The position numbers were made by a program, and so were the translations under genes. A stretch of 57,285 nucleotides of DNA from Lachnospiraceae bacterium UBA7182 (lineage in GTDB: Bacteria > Bacillota > Clostridia > Lachnospirales > Lachnospiraceae), in the NCBI GenBank assembly GCA_002491115.1, contig DKVI01000085.1, forward strand, positions 1 through 57,285, in the 5' to 3' direction. Below, piece after piece: positions 24,944-33,456 of this stretch. Under the pieces are notes generated by a model. That model worked only from the letters and a program-made list of their open reading frames with translations, was not told the DNA's origin and made no database searches. Every line of letters begins with the position of its first letter. The stretch's first letter is position 1.

Positions 24944-26581
24944 ATGGAGTTAAGTGTAATTGTATCGCTGATGGGCGGATTGGGACTCTTCCTTATGGGG
25001 ATGAAGCAGATGAGCGACGGGCTTGAGAAAGCAGCCGGCGCCAAAATGCGCGGCATTCTGGAAGCGGTCACTACCAATCGGCTGATAGGGACGCTGGTGG
25101 GAATCCTGTTCTGCGCCGTGATCCAGTCTTCCAGCGCGACGACCGTCATGGTTGTCAGTTTTGTCAATGCAGGGATGATGACGTTGTACCAGGCAGCCGG
25201 GGTTATTATGGGCGCCAATATCGGTACGACAGTTACTTCGCAGCTTGTGTCTTTTAACCTGTCGGCATATGCGCCGGTGTTTTTATTTGCGGGTGTCCTT
25301 ATGACCCAGTTTATAAAAAACGACAGGGCGGAGAAGATCGGAGAGGTGATCCTGGGATTCGGTGTCCTGTTCATGGGGCTTTCCGTCATGTCCGGCAGTA
25401 TGTCGAGCCTGAAAGACTCACCCCAGGTGGCACAGCTTTTAGGGGGGCTTAAATCTCCGATTTTAGGCGTGATCATGGGAACGGTCATCACGGCAATTAT
25501 ACAGAGTTCTTCTGTAACAGTCAGTATTGTGCTTCTGATGGCGCAGCAGGGGCTTCTGGAGCTTCCGATCTGCTTTTACATCATTCTTGGCTGCAATATA
25601 GGTGCATGCATGTCGGCGCTTCTGGCCTCCTTAAGCGGTAAAAAGGACGCCAAAAGGGCGGCGCTTATCCATCTTTTTTTCAATATCATCGGTACGATTA
25701 TCATGTATCTGATCCTGATGCTGGCAGGGGGGCTGGTGCTGAATATCATCCGGAGCCTGTCGGGACCGGACCCGGGGCGCTGCGTGGCCAACGCCCATAC
25801 TTTGTTTAAGATTTTCCAGGTGATTATCCTGCTTCCATTCTCAAAAGGAATCGTGAACCTTACTTATCTGGCGGTTCCGGGGGAAGAAAAAGCGGCGGAG
25901 GAGTTCGAGCTGTTCTACATAGGAAAGACGGCCATGTTCTCACCTGCCACGGCGGTGGTGGAGGCCGTTAAGGAGCTGGAGCACATGGGAGCTCTGGCTT
26001 ACGAAAATCTGAACCGGGGGTTAAATGCGCTGATTACCCTGGACGAAAAGAAGATAGAAAAGGTCTACCAGGTGGAGAAAAAGATCAATGTTATGAATCA
26101 TGCCATCACCAGTTACCTGGTAAAGATCAACCAGCTTTCGCTTCCCATTGACGACAGCAAAAGTATCGGCGCTTTGTTTCATGTGGTCAATGATATCGAG
26201 CGGATCGGGGACCACGCGGAGAACCTGGCGGATTCGGCCAGGAACAGGATCGCCGATAATCTTACTTTCTCAGAGACTGCTTTGGCGGAACTTAAGGAGA
26301 TGGCCGGGAAAGTGAATACGATCCTGGAGTATTCCATTGATATGTTTGCGCATAATACCAAAGATCATGTGCAGGATATTATGGATCTGGAGAACGAAAT
26401 CGACGAGATGGAGCGGCAGTTCCAGAAGAATCATGTACACCGCCTGGCACATAACGAGTGTTCGGCGGCGGCGGGTATGATATTTTCGGATACGATATCC
26501 GGATTTGAAAGAGTGGCAGACCATGCGACCAATATAGCGTACGCGCTTCTGACCGAAGTGCCGGACGACGAAGAGGAATAA
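24944..26581 (+). CDS. Na/Pi cotransporter family protein with PhoU-like tail
   Basis: 545 residues. Two inverted repeats with the QSSSATTVMVVSFVNAG and QSSSVTVSIVLLMAQQG signatures form the Na/Pi symporter core (~residues 1-310). Several glycine-rich membrane segments are present, including FLMGMKQMSDGLE at the start. A C-terminal soluble region (~335-545) with two PhoU-type helical repeats has VNDIERIGDHAENLAD and ISGFERVADHATNIA. It probably takes up phosphate with sodium. It is transcribed alone and closed by a strong terminator. Confidence 0.9.
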   Translation: MELSVIVSLMGGLGLFLMGMKQMSDGLEKAAGAKMRGILEAVTTNRLIGTLVGILFCAVIQSSSATTVMVVSFVNAGMMTLYQAAGVIMGANIGTTVTSQLVSFNLSAYAPVFLFAGVLMTQFIKNDRAEKIGEVILGFGVLFMGLSVMSGSMSSLKDSPQVAQLLGGLKSPILGVIMGTVITAIIQSSSVTVSIVLLMAQQGLLELPICFYIILGCNIGACMSALLASLSGKKDAKRAALIHLFFNIIGTIIMYLILMLAGGLVLNIIRSLSGPDPGRCVANAHTLFKIFQVIILLPFSKGIVNLTYLAVPGEEKAAEEFELFYIGKTAMFSPATAVVEAVKELEHMGALAYENLNRGLNALITLDEKKIEKVYQVEKKINVMNHAITSYLVKINQLSLPIDDSKSIGALFHVVNDIERIGDHAENLADSARNRIADNLTFSETALAELKEMAGKVNTILEYSIDMFAHNTKDHVQDIMDLENEIDEMERQFQKNHVHRLAHNECSAAAGMIFSDTISGFERVADHATNIAYALLTEVPDDEEE

Positions 26582-26588
26582 AAGAAAG

Positions 26589-26625
26589 GCAGATAACAGA
26601 TACTGAGGCTGTTATCTGCTTTTTA
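26589..26625 (+). terminator. Terminator of the Na/Pi symporter gene
   Basis: A perfect 10-bp stem GCAGATAACA/TGTTATCTGC with an 11-nt loop followed by TTTTTAT, 8 nt after the stop codon. Confidence 0.9.
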
Positions 26626-26637
26626 TATGTTGTGTAC

Positions 26638-26666
26638 TTGACAGAAGGTTCTGTATATGATATAAC
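26638..26666 (+). promoter_or_regulatory. Promoter of the copper operon
   Basis: A perfect TTGACA (26638-26643), 17-nt spacer, TATAAC (26661-26666). An inverted repeat fitting a CsoR site follows at the expected transcription start. Confidence 0.85.
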
Positions 26667-26677
26667 AAAGACACAGG

Positions 26678-26694
26678 ACACCCCCGTGGGGTGT
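26678..26694. promoter_or_regulatory. Putative CsoR operator
   Basis: A perfect 7-bp inverted repeat ACACCCC/GGGGTGT with a 3-nt spacer (CGT), 12 nt after the -10 box. CsoR operators are short GC-tract inverted repeats in this position, and csoR is the last gene of this operon. Autoregulation by copper is inferred. Confidence 0.65.
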
Positions 26695-26715
26695 ATAGGA
26701 AAGAGGTGCAGGAAG

Positions 26716-29277
26716 ATGAAGCAGAAGTTTGATGTGACCGGCATGAGCTGCAGCGCCTGCAGCGCGCATGTGGAGAAAGCTGTAAGCAGAGTGCCGGGGG
26801 TAGATCAGGTACAGGTAAACCTTTTGCAGAACGCAATGGTGGTGGAGTATGCAGACGGGGCCACAGACGGGCAGAAGATCATCCAGGCAGTGGAAGAGGC
26901 CGGATACGGGGCGTCTGTCAAGGGAGAGGATACGCCTCAGAAAGCCAACGCGCTTCAGGAGAAGACAGCGGACGCTGCCAGAGCCATGAAGCACAGGCTT
27001 TTATGGTCGATCGGTTTTCTTTTGGTTCTTATGTATGTTTCCATGGGGCATATGTTCGGATGGCCGCTGCCGGAACTTTTGACCGCCCACGAGAATGTGA
27101 TGGTTTTTGCCCTGACACAACTGTTTCTTACCCTGCCGGTGATGTATCTGAACCGTAAATATTTTGAAAACGGCTTTAAGACGCTGCTGCACGGCGCTCC
27201 CAATATGGACACACTGGTGGCTATGGGTTCCACGGCGGCGGCCGTCTACAGCATAAGTCAGTTGTTTGTCATGGGCTATGCCCTGGGACGGGGCGACGTG
27301 CCGGCGGCGCACGCGTGTGCCATGAACCTGTATTTTGAAGCGGCAGCCATGATCCTGACGCTGGTGACGGTGGGAAAATATATGGAGAGCCGCTCCAAGA
27401 GCCGTACGTCCGACGCCATCACCAAACTGATGGATCTGGCGCCCAGGACAGCGCTGGTTTTAAGAGACGGCGAAGAACGGGAGATTCCGGTGGAGGAAGT
27501 GCAGCTGGGCGAGACGGTTATTGTAAAGCCGGGGCAGAAGATCCCGGTGGACGGCATTTTGACAGAAGGAACAGGGACGGTAGACGAGTCGGCCATTACA
27601 GGCGAGAGTATTCCGGTGGAGAAGAAAACCGGTGACCGTCTGACCGGAGCGACTGTGAACCGGGCAGGGTATTTCCGGATGAAAGCGGACCGAATCGGGG
27701 AAGACACTACATTGTCCCAGATCATCCGGCTGGTGGAAGAAGCAGGAGGCTCCAAAGCGCCGATCGCGAAGCTGGCGGACAAAGTCAGCGGTATCTTTGT
27801 ACCTGTCGTCATGACCATTGCCCTGATCACAGTGGCCGTGTGGCTTCTTTTGGGCCATACGTTCGGCTTTGCCCTGGCGTCCGGCATCGCAGTGCTTGTG
27901 ATCTCATGCCCCTGCGCTCTCGGTCTTGCGACACCAACGGCGATCATGGTGGGAACCGGGCGGGGCGCCGAACAGGGGATTCTGATCAAATCCGGCGAAA
28001 GCCTTGAGACGGTTCATCTGGTGGATACGGTCGTTCTGGATAAGACGGGGACGATCACCCAGGGACGCCCGTCCGTGACGGATATACGGACGGTATCCGG
28101 AGTTTCCGAACAGGAGCTGTTAAGCCTGGCGGCTTCTTTAGAGCAGGCTTCCGAACATCCGCTGGCAGAAGCGATCACAGCCTATGCAAAAGAAAATGCG
28201 GTGTCCCTGTTACAGGTGTCCGGCTTTCAGGCAGTGGCGGGACAGGGTGTTTCGGGCACAGTAAAAGGCAGGGAAGTGCTGGCGGGCAACCTTAAGATGA
28301 TGAAGGCAAATCAGATCGATACAGCCGGTATGGAAGGGCATGCCGATCAATACGCCAGGGAAGGCAAGACGGTACTCTATATCGCATCCGGCCCGCAGCT
28401 TCTGGGACTTCTGGCAGTGGCGGACCAGGTCAAAGAGACCAGCGCCCAGGCCATTCGCGAGATGGAGCAGATGGGACTTTCGGTGGTCATGCTGACAGGG
28501 GACAATGAACGGACGGCCAGGGCAATCCAGGAACAGCTTGGCATCAGCCGGGTGGTGGCGGAAGTGCTTCCGCAGGATAAAGAGCGGGAAGTGCGGAGGC
28601 TTCAGGAGCAGGGCCATAAAGTAGCCATGGTCGGAGACGGCATCAACGACGCGCCGGCTCTTGCCAGGGCGGACGCGGGGATCGCCATCGGGGCAGGTAC
28701 GGATGTGGCGATCGAATCGGCGGATATCGTATTGATGAAGAGCGACCTTCTGGACGCGGCGGCGGCCATCCAGTTAAGCCGCGCGGTGATCCGCAATATT
28801 AAACAGAATTTATTCTGGGCCTTTTTCTACAACGCTTTGGGGATTCCGCTGGCGGCAGGCGTATTCTATCCGCTTCTGGGGTGGCAGTTAAATCCCATGT
28901 TCGGCAGCGCGGCCATGAGTTTCAGTTCTGTATTCGTGGTATCCAACGCCTTAAGACTGAAAGGATTTAAGCCGACATTTTATAAGAAGAGATCAGCCGC
29001 GGCAGAAGCGTCTGCGCAGGTTGACATAAAGAAAACAACTGTAAAGACAGAAAGACAGGAGGACAACAAAATGAAAAAAACAATGAAAATCGAAGGCATG
29101 ATGTGCGGTCACTGCACGGGAAGAGTGGATAAAGCATTGAACGCTCTGGAGGGCGTGCAGGCGGAAGTGAGCCTGGAAGACAAGGCGGCTTATCTTACGA
29201 TCACCGGGGATGTAAGCGACGAAACGCTTAAGAAGACGGTGGAAGATGAAGGCTACCAGGTGATCGGGATTTCATAG
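26716..29277 (+). CDS. copA: Copper-exporting P1B-type ATPase with fused C-terminal CopZ-like domain
   Basis: 853 residues. ATG 26716 is preferred, as the longer frame to 26632 includes the promoter. An N-terminal metal-binding domain (GMSCSACSAHV, CxxC at ~12-15) is followed by eight membrane segments, the translocation motif SCPCALGLATPT, the phosphorylation motif DKTGT, and the hinge GDGINDAPALARAD. The last 68 residues are a second metal-binding domain with GMMCGHCTGRV, joined by a charged linker. It exports Cu(I). The C-terminal domain has its own strong ribosome-binding site. csoR follows 9 nt after the stop. Confidence 0.93.
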   Translation: MKQKFDVTGMSCSACSAHVEKAVSRVPGVDQVQVNLLQNAMVVEYADGATDGQKIIQAVEEAGYGASVKGEDTPQKANALQEKTADAARAMKHRLLWSIGFLLVLMYVSMGHMFGWPLPELLTAHENVMVFALTQLFLTLPVMYLNRKYFENGFKTLLHGAPNMDTLVAMGSTAAAVYSISQLFVMGYALGRGDVPAAHACAMNLYFEAAAMILTLVTVGKYMESRSKSRTSDAITKLMDLAPRTALVLRDGEEREIPVEEVQLGETVIVKPGQKIPVDGILTEGTGTVDESAITGESIPVEKKTGDRLTGATVNRAGYFRMKADRIGEDTTLSQIIRLVEEAGGSKAPIAKLADKVSGIFVPVVMTIALITVAVWLLLGHTFGFALASGIAVLVISCPCALGLATPTAIMVGTGRGAEQGILIKSGESLETVHLVDTVVLDKTGTITQGRPSVTDIRTVSGVSEQELLSLAASLEQASEHPLAEAITAYAKENAVSLLQVSGFQAVAGQGVSGTVKGREVLAGNLKMMKANQIDTAGMEGHADQYAREGKTVLYIASGPQLLGLLAVADQVKETSAQAIREMEQMGLSVVMLTGDNERTARAIQEQLGISRVVAEVLPQDKEREVRRLQEQGHKVAMVGDGINDAPALARADAGIAIGAGTDVAIESADIVLMKSDLLDAAAAIQLSRAVIRNIKQNLFWAFFYNALGIPLAAGVFYPLLGWQLNPMFGSAAMSFSSVFVVSNALRLKGFKPTFYKKRSAAAEASAQVDIKKTTVKTERQEDNKMKKTMKIEGMMCGHCTGRVDKALNALEGVQAEVSLEDKAAYLTITGDVSDETLKKTVEDEGYQVIGIS
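29071..29277 (+). CDS. Internal in-frame CopZ-like copper chaperone start within copA
   Basis: A perfect AGGAGG at 29057-29062 lies 8 nt before ATG 29071, in frame with copA. The 68-residue product would be a complete single HMA domain (MKKTMKIEGMMCGHC...) of normal CopZ length. The codons just upstream encode a low-complexity charged linker. The cell may therefore make both the fused ATPase and a free chaperone, or two genes fused by loss of a stop codon. Translation from this start is inferred. Confidence 0.55.
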   Translation: MKKTMKIEGMMCGHCTGRVDKALNALEGVQAEVSLEDKAAYLTITGDVSDETLKKTVEDEGYQVIGIS

Positions 29278-29286
29278 GGCAGGCTT

Positions 29287-29547
29287 ATGAAAGCGGATAA
29301 AAAGAAAGTTGAGCGCCTGCTGAAGACGGCCAGAGGCCAGATTGACGGGATTCTGCGCATGGTGGAAGAAGACCGTTACTGTATGGATATCTCTGCGCAG
29401 GTGATGGCAACGGACGCAATCTTAAGAAAAGTGAACAACGAAATCCTCCGCGCCCATATGAAAGGATGTGTGAAAGAAGCCATCCTGGAAGGGGCGGGGG
29501 ATGAGAAAATAGATGAGCTGATGGGGGTGGTGGATAAACTTTTATAA
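29287..29547 (+). CDS. csoR: CsoR-type copper-sensing repressor
   Basis: 86 residues of the DUF156 helical family. KVERLLKTARGQIDGILRMVEEDRYCMDI has the first Cys, and RAHMKGC supplies His and the second Cys of the C-H-C copper site. It binds DNA without Cu(I) and releases when Cu(I) is bound. It is the last gene of the copA operon, so it is probably autoregulated through the repeat at 26678-26694. Confidence 0.92.
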   Translation: MKADKKKVERLLKTARGQIDGILRMVEEDRYCMDISAQVMATDAILRKVNNEILRAHMKGCVKEAILEGAGDEKIDELMGVVDKLL

Positions 29548-29555
29548 TTATTTCA

Positions 29556-29582
29556 TTGACAAACGCTTCTGCATGTTATAGA
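29556..29582 (+). promoter_or_regulatory. Promoter of the NlpC/P60 hydrolase gene
   Basis: TTGACA (29556-29561) with TATAGA at 29577-29582. The 15-nt spacer is short. It lies just after the csoR stop. Confidence 0.5.
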
Positions 29583-29652
29583 ATTGTATCCGAAATGTAA
29601 TAATTCTGTAATATTTATAGTAATACTTTGATTATGATTTAAGAGAGGTACG

Positions 29653-30714
29653 GTGCAGAAGATGTTTAAGATACAGGATAAGAGAATGATAGAGAGTGTA
29701 AGCGCCATCGTGATGGGGGCGGTCCTTATAACCGGCGTTCCCATGAATGTGCGCGCGTCGGCGGCTTTGGGGAGCAGCGCAAACGTCGGGATCTCTGCCG
29801 ACCTGGAGGCGGCGGCGGATGCTGAGCTTCTGGAAAGCGCCATGAACGACGTGGTTCTGGACGCGTTCCACCTGGACGGATACAGCAATCTGGGAATCAT
29901 CACGGTTTCCGAAGGAAAAGTAAATATCCGCGACGCAGCTTCCATGGACGGTAATGTGGTCGGAAAGATCGGCCTGGACGCCGGATGCGATGTACTGGGA
30001 GAAGAAGGCGAGTGGCTTCATATAAAATCAGGTAAAGTTGAAGGCTACATTAAGTCCGAGTATGTGCTCACAGGAAGCGACGCATTGACGAAGGCTTCCA
30101 CGCTGCTGAAGAAAGTGGTGGATGTGAATACAGACGGCCTCCGGGTCCGGACAGAGCCGAACCAGGAATGCGAGATCGTGGATGTGGTCGGTTCCGGACA
30201 GCGCTTTGACGTATTGGAAGAGCTGGACGAGTGGGTCAAGATTGACCTGGACGGTGAAGAATGCTATCTGTATAAAGAGTATGTGGATATAGGAGCGAAG
30301 CTTGACGAGGCGCTGACCATCTCCGAGGTGCGCTACGGCGCAGGCGTATCCGATGTCCGTATTGCCATCAGTGAGTTTGCGAAACAGTATATCGGCAATC
30401 CGTATGTGTGGGGTGGGACAAGCCTTACAAGAGGCGCCGACTGTTCCGGGTTTGTATTGTCCGTATTCGGCAATTACGGAATCGGACTTCCCCATTCCTC
30501 CCGTGCCCAGGCGAACTGCGGAAGCGCGGTGAGTCTCTCCGATTTAAGACCGGGCGACCTGGTATTTTACGGCAACCGTTCCGGAATCAATCATGTGGCC
30601 ATCTATGTAGGCGGCGGCCAGGTTGTTCATGCCAGCAACCCCCGCACCGGCATCACCATTTCAGGTATGTATTATCGTTCGCCGGTGAAAGCAAGAAGAA
30701 TCATTCAGGATTGA
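29653..30714 (+). CDS. Secreted SH3/NlpC-P60 cell-wall endopeptidase
   Basis: 353 residues if started at GTG 29653; ATG 29662 is an equal alternative, since the AGAGAGG site favours neither. A membrane/signal segment (~15-37, ending VRASA) is followed by two bacterial SH3 domains (~80-140 with KVNIRDAASMDGNVVG and ~155-215 with LRVRTEPNQECEIV). The C-terminal NlpC/P60 domain has catalytic Cys in GADCSGFVLS and His in NHVAIYVG, with a further His in VVHASNPRTG. It cleaves peptidoglycan stem peptides. It is a single gene, and the rpsO promoter overlaps its stop. Confidence 0.93.
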   Translation: MQKMFKIQDKRMIESVSAIVMGAVLITGVPMNVRASAALGSSANVGISADLEAAADAELLESAMNDVVLDAFHLDGYSNLGIITVSEGKVNIRDAASMDGNVVGKIGLDAGCDVLGEEGEWLHIKSGKVEGYIKSEYVLTGSDALTKASTLLKKVVDVNTDGLRVRTEPNQECEIVDVVGSGQRFDVLEELDEWVKIDLDGEECYLYKEYVDIGAKLDEALTISEVRYGAGVSDVRIAISEFAKQYIGNPYVWGGTSLTRGADCSGFVLSVFGNYGIGLPHSSRAQANCGSAVSLSDLRPGDLVFYGNRSGINHVAIYVGGGQVVHASNPRTGITISGMYYRSPVKARRIIQD

Positions 30715-30739
30715 CAAAAGCGATCATTTATGCTAGAGT
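30711..30739 (+). promoter_or_regulatory. Promoter of rpsO
   Basis: TTGACA (30711-30716), 17-nt spacer, TAGAGT (30734-30739). The -35 box includes the stop codon of the upstream gene. The ~90-nt leader could hold the S15 autoregulatory site. Confidence 0.75.
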
Positions 30740-30831
30740 ATGAAAGTATGATTTTAGCCGTTGTTCAGGGAACGGACACTCCGACCGCCCCTTGATGACT
30801 GGCGATTAGAAAAAACAAGGAGGAATGCAGC

Positions 30832-31098
30832 ATGATTTCCAAAGAGAAGAAGCAGGCGATCATCGCCGAATACGGGCGCAGCGAGGGCGACACAGGTTCA
30901 CCGGAAGTACAGGTGGCGATTCTGACCGCAAGGATTCAGGAGCTTACCGAGCATCTGAAGGTAAACCAGAAAGATCACCATTCCAGAAGAGGCCTTCTGA
31001 AAATGGTAGGTCAGAGACGCGGTATGCTGGCATATTTGAAGAAATCCGATATCGAAAGATACCGTGCATTGATTGCAAAATTAGGCCTTAGAAAATAA
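30832..31098 (+). CDS. rpsO: 30S ribosomal protein S15
   Basis: 88 residues, the normal length. GDTGSPEVQVAILTARI and HHSRRGLLKMVGQRRGMLAYL are the conserved S15 blocks. It binds the central domain of 16S rRNA. CAAGGAGG precedes the ATG. It is followed by a strong terminator and then pnp, the order common in bacteria. Confidence 0.98.
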   Translation: MISKEKKQAIIAEYGRSEGDTGSPEVQVAILTARIQELTEHLKVNQKDHHSRRGLLKMVGQRRGMLAYLKKSDIERYRALIAKLGLRK

Positions 31099-31106
31099 TT
31101 AAAGCA

Positions 31107-31132
31107 GGGCGGAGGATTCTCCGCCCATTTTT
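31107..31132 (+). terminator. Terminator between rpsO and pnp
   Basis: A perfect 8-bp GC stem GGGCGGAG/CTCCGCCC with a 4-nt loop, followed by ATTTTT, 8 nt after the rpsO stop. Confidence 0.92.
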
Positions 31133-31136
31133 AGTG

Positions 31137-31205
31137 GAAGATAGGTTCCGAGACCACTGAAAAGTCCGAAGATACTTTGGATTTTTCAGTAGTTTCGGTA
31201 TCTTC
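31137..31205 (+). promoter_or_regulatory. Long hairpin in the pnp leader
   Basis: Arms starting GAAGATA...CCGA (31137-) and ending TCGG TATCTTC (-31205) fold into an interrupted stem of about 25-28 bp. It includes ACTGAAAA/TTTTCAGT and ends 35 nt before the pnp start. In E. coli a comparable stem is cut by RNase III and lets PNPase repress its own mRNA; the same role here is inferred. Confidence 0.7.
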
Positions 31206-31240
31206 TGCTAAAAAAGAAAAAGAGAGAGGAGATACAAAAT

Positions 31241-33334
31241 ATGTACAAGAGTTATACGATGGAACTGGCAGGCAGGACCTTAAGGGTCGATATCGGCCGC
31301 GTAGCTGCCCAGGCGAACGGCGCGGCATTTATGCATTATGGAGATACGGTTGTATTATCTACAGCTACCGCTTCTGACAAGCCCAGGGACGGTATTGATT
31401 TCTTCCCCCTGAGCGTGGAGTTTGAAGAAAAATTATATTCCGTAGGCAAGATACCCGGAGGTTTTAACAAGCGTGAAGGCAAGGCGTCTGAGAATGCTGT
31501 TCTTACTTCCCGTGTGATTGACCGTCCCATGCGTCCGCTGTTCCCCAAAGACTACAGAAATGACGTGACGCTGAACAATATGGTCATGAGCGTTGATCCT
31601 GAGTGCCGTCCGGAACTGGTAGCCATGATCGGTGCTGCCATTGCGGCGAGCATCTCGGACATCCCCTTTGACGGTCCCTGTGCCATGACGCAGATGGGTA
31701 TGATCGACGGGGAATTTATCGTCAATCCGTCCCAGGAACAGTGGAAGAACGGAGACCTGAACCTGACGGTCGCTTCCACAAAAGAAAAGGTCATGATGAT
31801 CGAAGCCGGCGCCAACGAAGTGCCGGAAGAAAAAATGATTGAAGCCATTTATAAAGCCCATGAGGTGAACCAGCAGTTGATCGCGTTTATCGAGGGGATT
31901 GTCGCGGAAGCAGGAAAACCGAAGCATTCTTATACAAGCTGTGCCGTTCCGGAAGAGCTGACCGCAGCGATCAAAGAGATCGTTCCGCCTGAAGAGATGG
32001 AAAAAGCAGTGTTCACGGATGATAAGCAGACCCGCGAGGAAAATATCAAGAACCTGACAGAGAAACTTTCGGAGGCATTTGCGGAAAATGAGGAATGGCT
32101 GGCGCTTCTGGACGATGCGGTCTATCAGTATCAGAAAAAGACCGTCCGCAAGATGATATTAAAAGACCATAAGCGTCCCGACGGCAGAGAATTAACCCAG
32201 ATCCGCCCGCTGGCTGCGGAGGTGGATATCATCCCGAGAGTACACGGTTCTGCCATGTTTACCCGGGGACAGACCCAGATCTGCAACGTATGTACGCTGG
32301 CGCCTTTATCTGACCAGCAGAGGATCGACGGGCTGGATGAAAATGAAGTAAGCAAACGCTATATGCATCATTATAATTTCCCAAGCTACTCGGTAGGTGA
32401 GACCAGGCCTTCGAGAGGGCCGGGGCGCCGGGAGATCGGACACGGGGCGCTGGCAGAGCGCGCGCTGATTCCGGTACTTCCCAGTGAGGAAGAGTTCCCC
32501 TATGCGATCCGTACTGTATCTGAGACATTTGAATCCAACGGTTCTACTTCCATGGCTTCCACCTGCGCGTCCTGTATGTCGCTGATGGCCGCAGGCGTGC
32601 CCATTAAGAAAATGGTAGCCGGTATTTCCTGCGGACTTGTGACCGGAGAAGAAGATGATGATTTTGTGCTTCTGACCGATATTCAGGGACTGGAAGATTT
32701 CTTCGGGGATATGGACTTTAAAGTAACCGGTACAGACGCAGGCATCACGGCGATCCAGATGGATATCAAGATCCATGGTCTTACAAGACAGATTGTGGAA
32801 GGCGCGATTCGGAGATGCCGGGAAGCCAGGATGTTCATCATGGAGAACTGCATGAAACCGGCCATCGACAGACCTCGTGAGGAAGTCGGGCCGTATGCGC
32901 CGAAGATCATCCAGATGATGATCGATCCCCAGAAGATCGGGGATGTGGTCGGCCAGAGAGGCAAGACCATCAACGCGATCATCGAGCAGACCGGCGTAAG
33001 GATTGATATCACCGACGACGGTGCGGTATCCATCTGCGGCACAGACCGGGCGATGATGGACAAGGCAAAAGAGATGATCCGCATCATCACCACAGACTTT
33101 GAGGAAGGCCAGGTGTTTGTCGGCAAGGTCGTCAGCATCAAAGAGTTCGGCGCGTTTCTTGAGTTTGCTCCGGGCAAAGAAGGCATGGTTCACATTTCCA
33201 AGATCGCCAAGGAGAGGATTAACCGTGTGGAAGACGTGCTGACCCTGGGTGATATCGTGAAAGTTGTATGTCTCGGGAAAGACAAGATGGGACGGATCAG
33301 TTTCTCCATCAAGGATTGTAAAGATAAAAAATAA
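31241..33334 (+). CDS. pnp: Polyribonucleotide nucleotidyltransferase (PNPase)
   Basis: 697 residues. Two RNase PH domains are separated by a helical domain. The first contains GGFNKREGKASENAVLTSR, and the active second one has FNVGETRPSRGPGRREIGHGALAERAL-type sequence (here SYSVGETRPSRGPGRRE) and DIQGLEDFFGDMDFKVTGT. C-terminal KH (GDVVGQRGKTINAI) and S1 (FVGKVVSIKEFGAFLEF) domains follow. It degrades RNA 3'-5' with phosphate. AGAGAGGAGA lies before the ATG. Confidence 0.97.
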   Translation: MYKSYTMELAGRTLRVDIGRVAAQANGAAFMHYGDTVVLSTATASDKPRDGIDFFPLSVEFEEKLYSVGKIPGGFNKREGKASENAVLTSRVIDRPMRPLFPKDYRNDVTLNNMVMSVDPECRPELVAMIGAAIAASISDIPFDGPCAMTQMGMIDGEFIVNPSQEQWKNGDLNLTVASTKEKVMMIEAGANEVPEEKMIEAIYKAHEVNQQLIAFIEGIVAEAGKPKHSYTSCAVPEELTAAIKEIVPPEEMEKAVFTDDKQTREENIKNLTEKLSEAFAENEEWLALLDDAVYQYQKKTVRKMILKDHKRPDGRELTQIRPLAAEVDIIPRVHGSAMFTRGQTQICNVCTLAPLSDQQRIDGLDENEVSKRYMHHYNFPSYSVGETRPSRGPGRREIGHGALAERALIPVLPSEEEFPYAIRTVSETFESNGSTSMASTCASCMSLMAAGVPIKKMVAGISCGLVTGEEDDDFVLLTDIQGLEDFFGDMDFKVTGTDAGITAIQMDIKIHGLTRQIVEGAIRRCREARMFIMENCMKPAIDRPREEVGPYAPKIIQMMIDPQKIGDVVGQRGKTINAIIEQTGVRIDITDDGAVSICGTDRAMMDKAKEMIRIITTDFEEGQVFVGKVVSIKEFGAFLEFAPGKEGMVHISKIAKERINRVEDVLTLGDIVKVVCLGKDKMGRISFSIKDCKDKK

Positions 33335-33355
33335 GAACGAAGGTAAATAGTTTAG

Positions 33356-33387
33356 GACCGCTGTCTTTTCGTGCAGCGGTCTTTTTT
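33356..33387 (+). terminator. Terminator of pnp
   Basis: A perfect 8-bp stem GACCGCTG/CAGCGGTC with a 10-nt loop and a TTTTTT run, 22 nt after the pnp stop. Confidence 0.92.
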
Positions 33388-33456
33388 GCGTCCTGTAAGA
33401 AAGAGGTCATAAAACCTGTCCCCCTTCCATATATTGGAGGTAAGGAGTGGGACAAC

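Noticed and set aside
26632..26715. Longer N-terminus for CopA
   Set aside because: It would place the consensus promoter and CsoR-like operator inside the coding region. ATG 26716 starts directly with the metal-binding domain.
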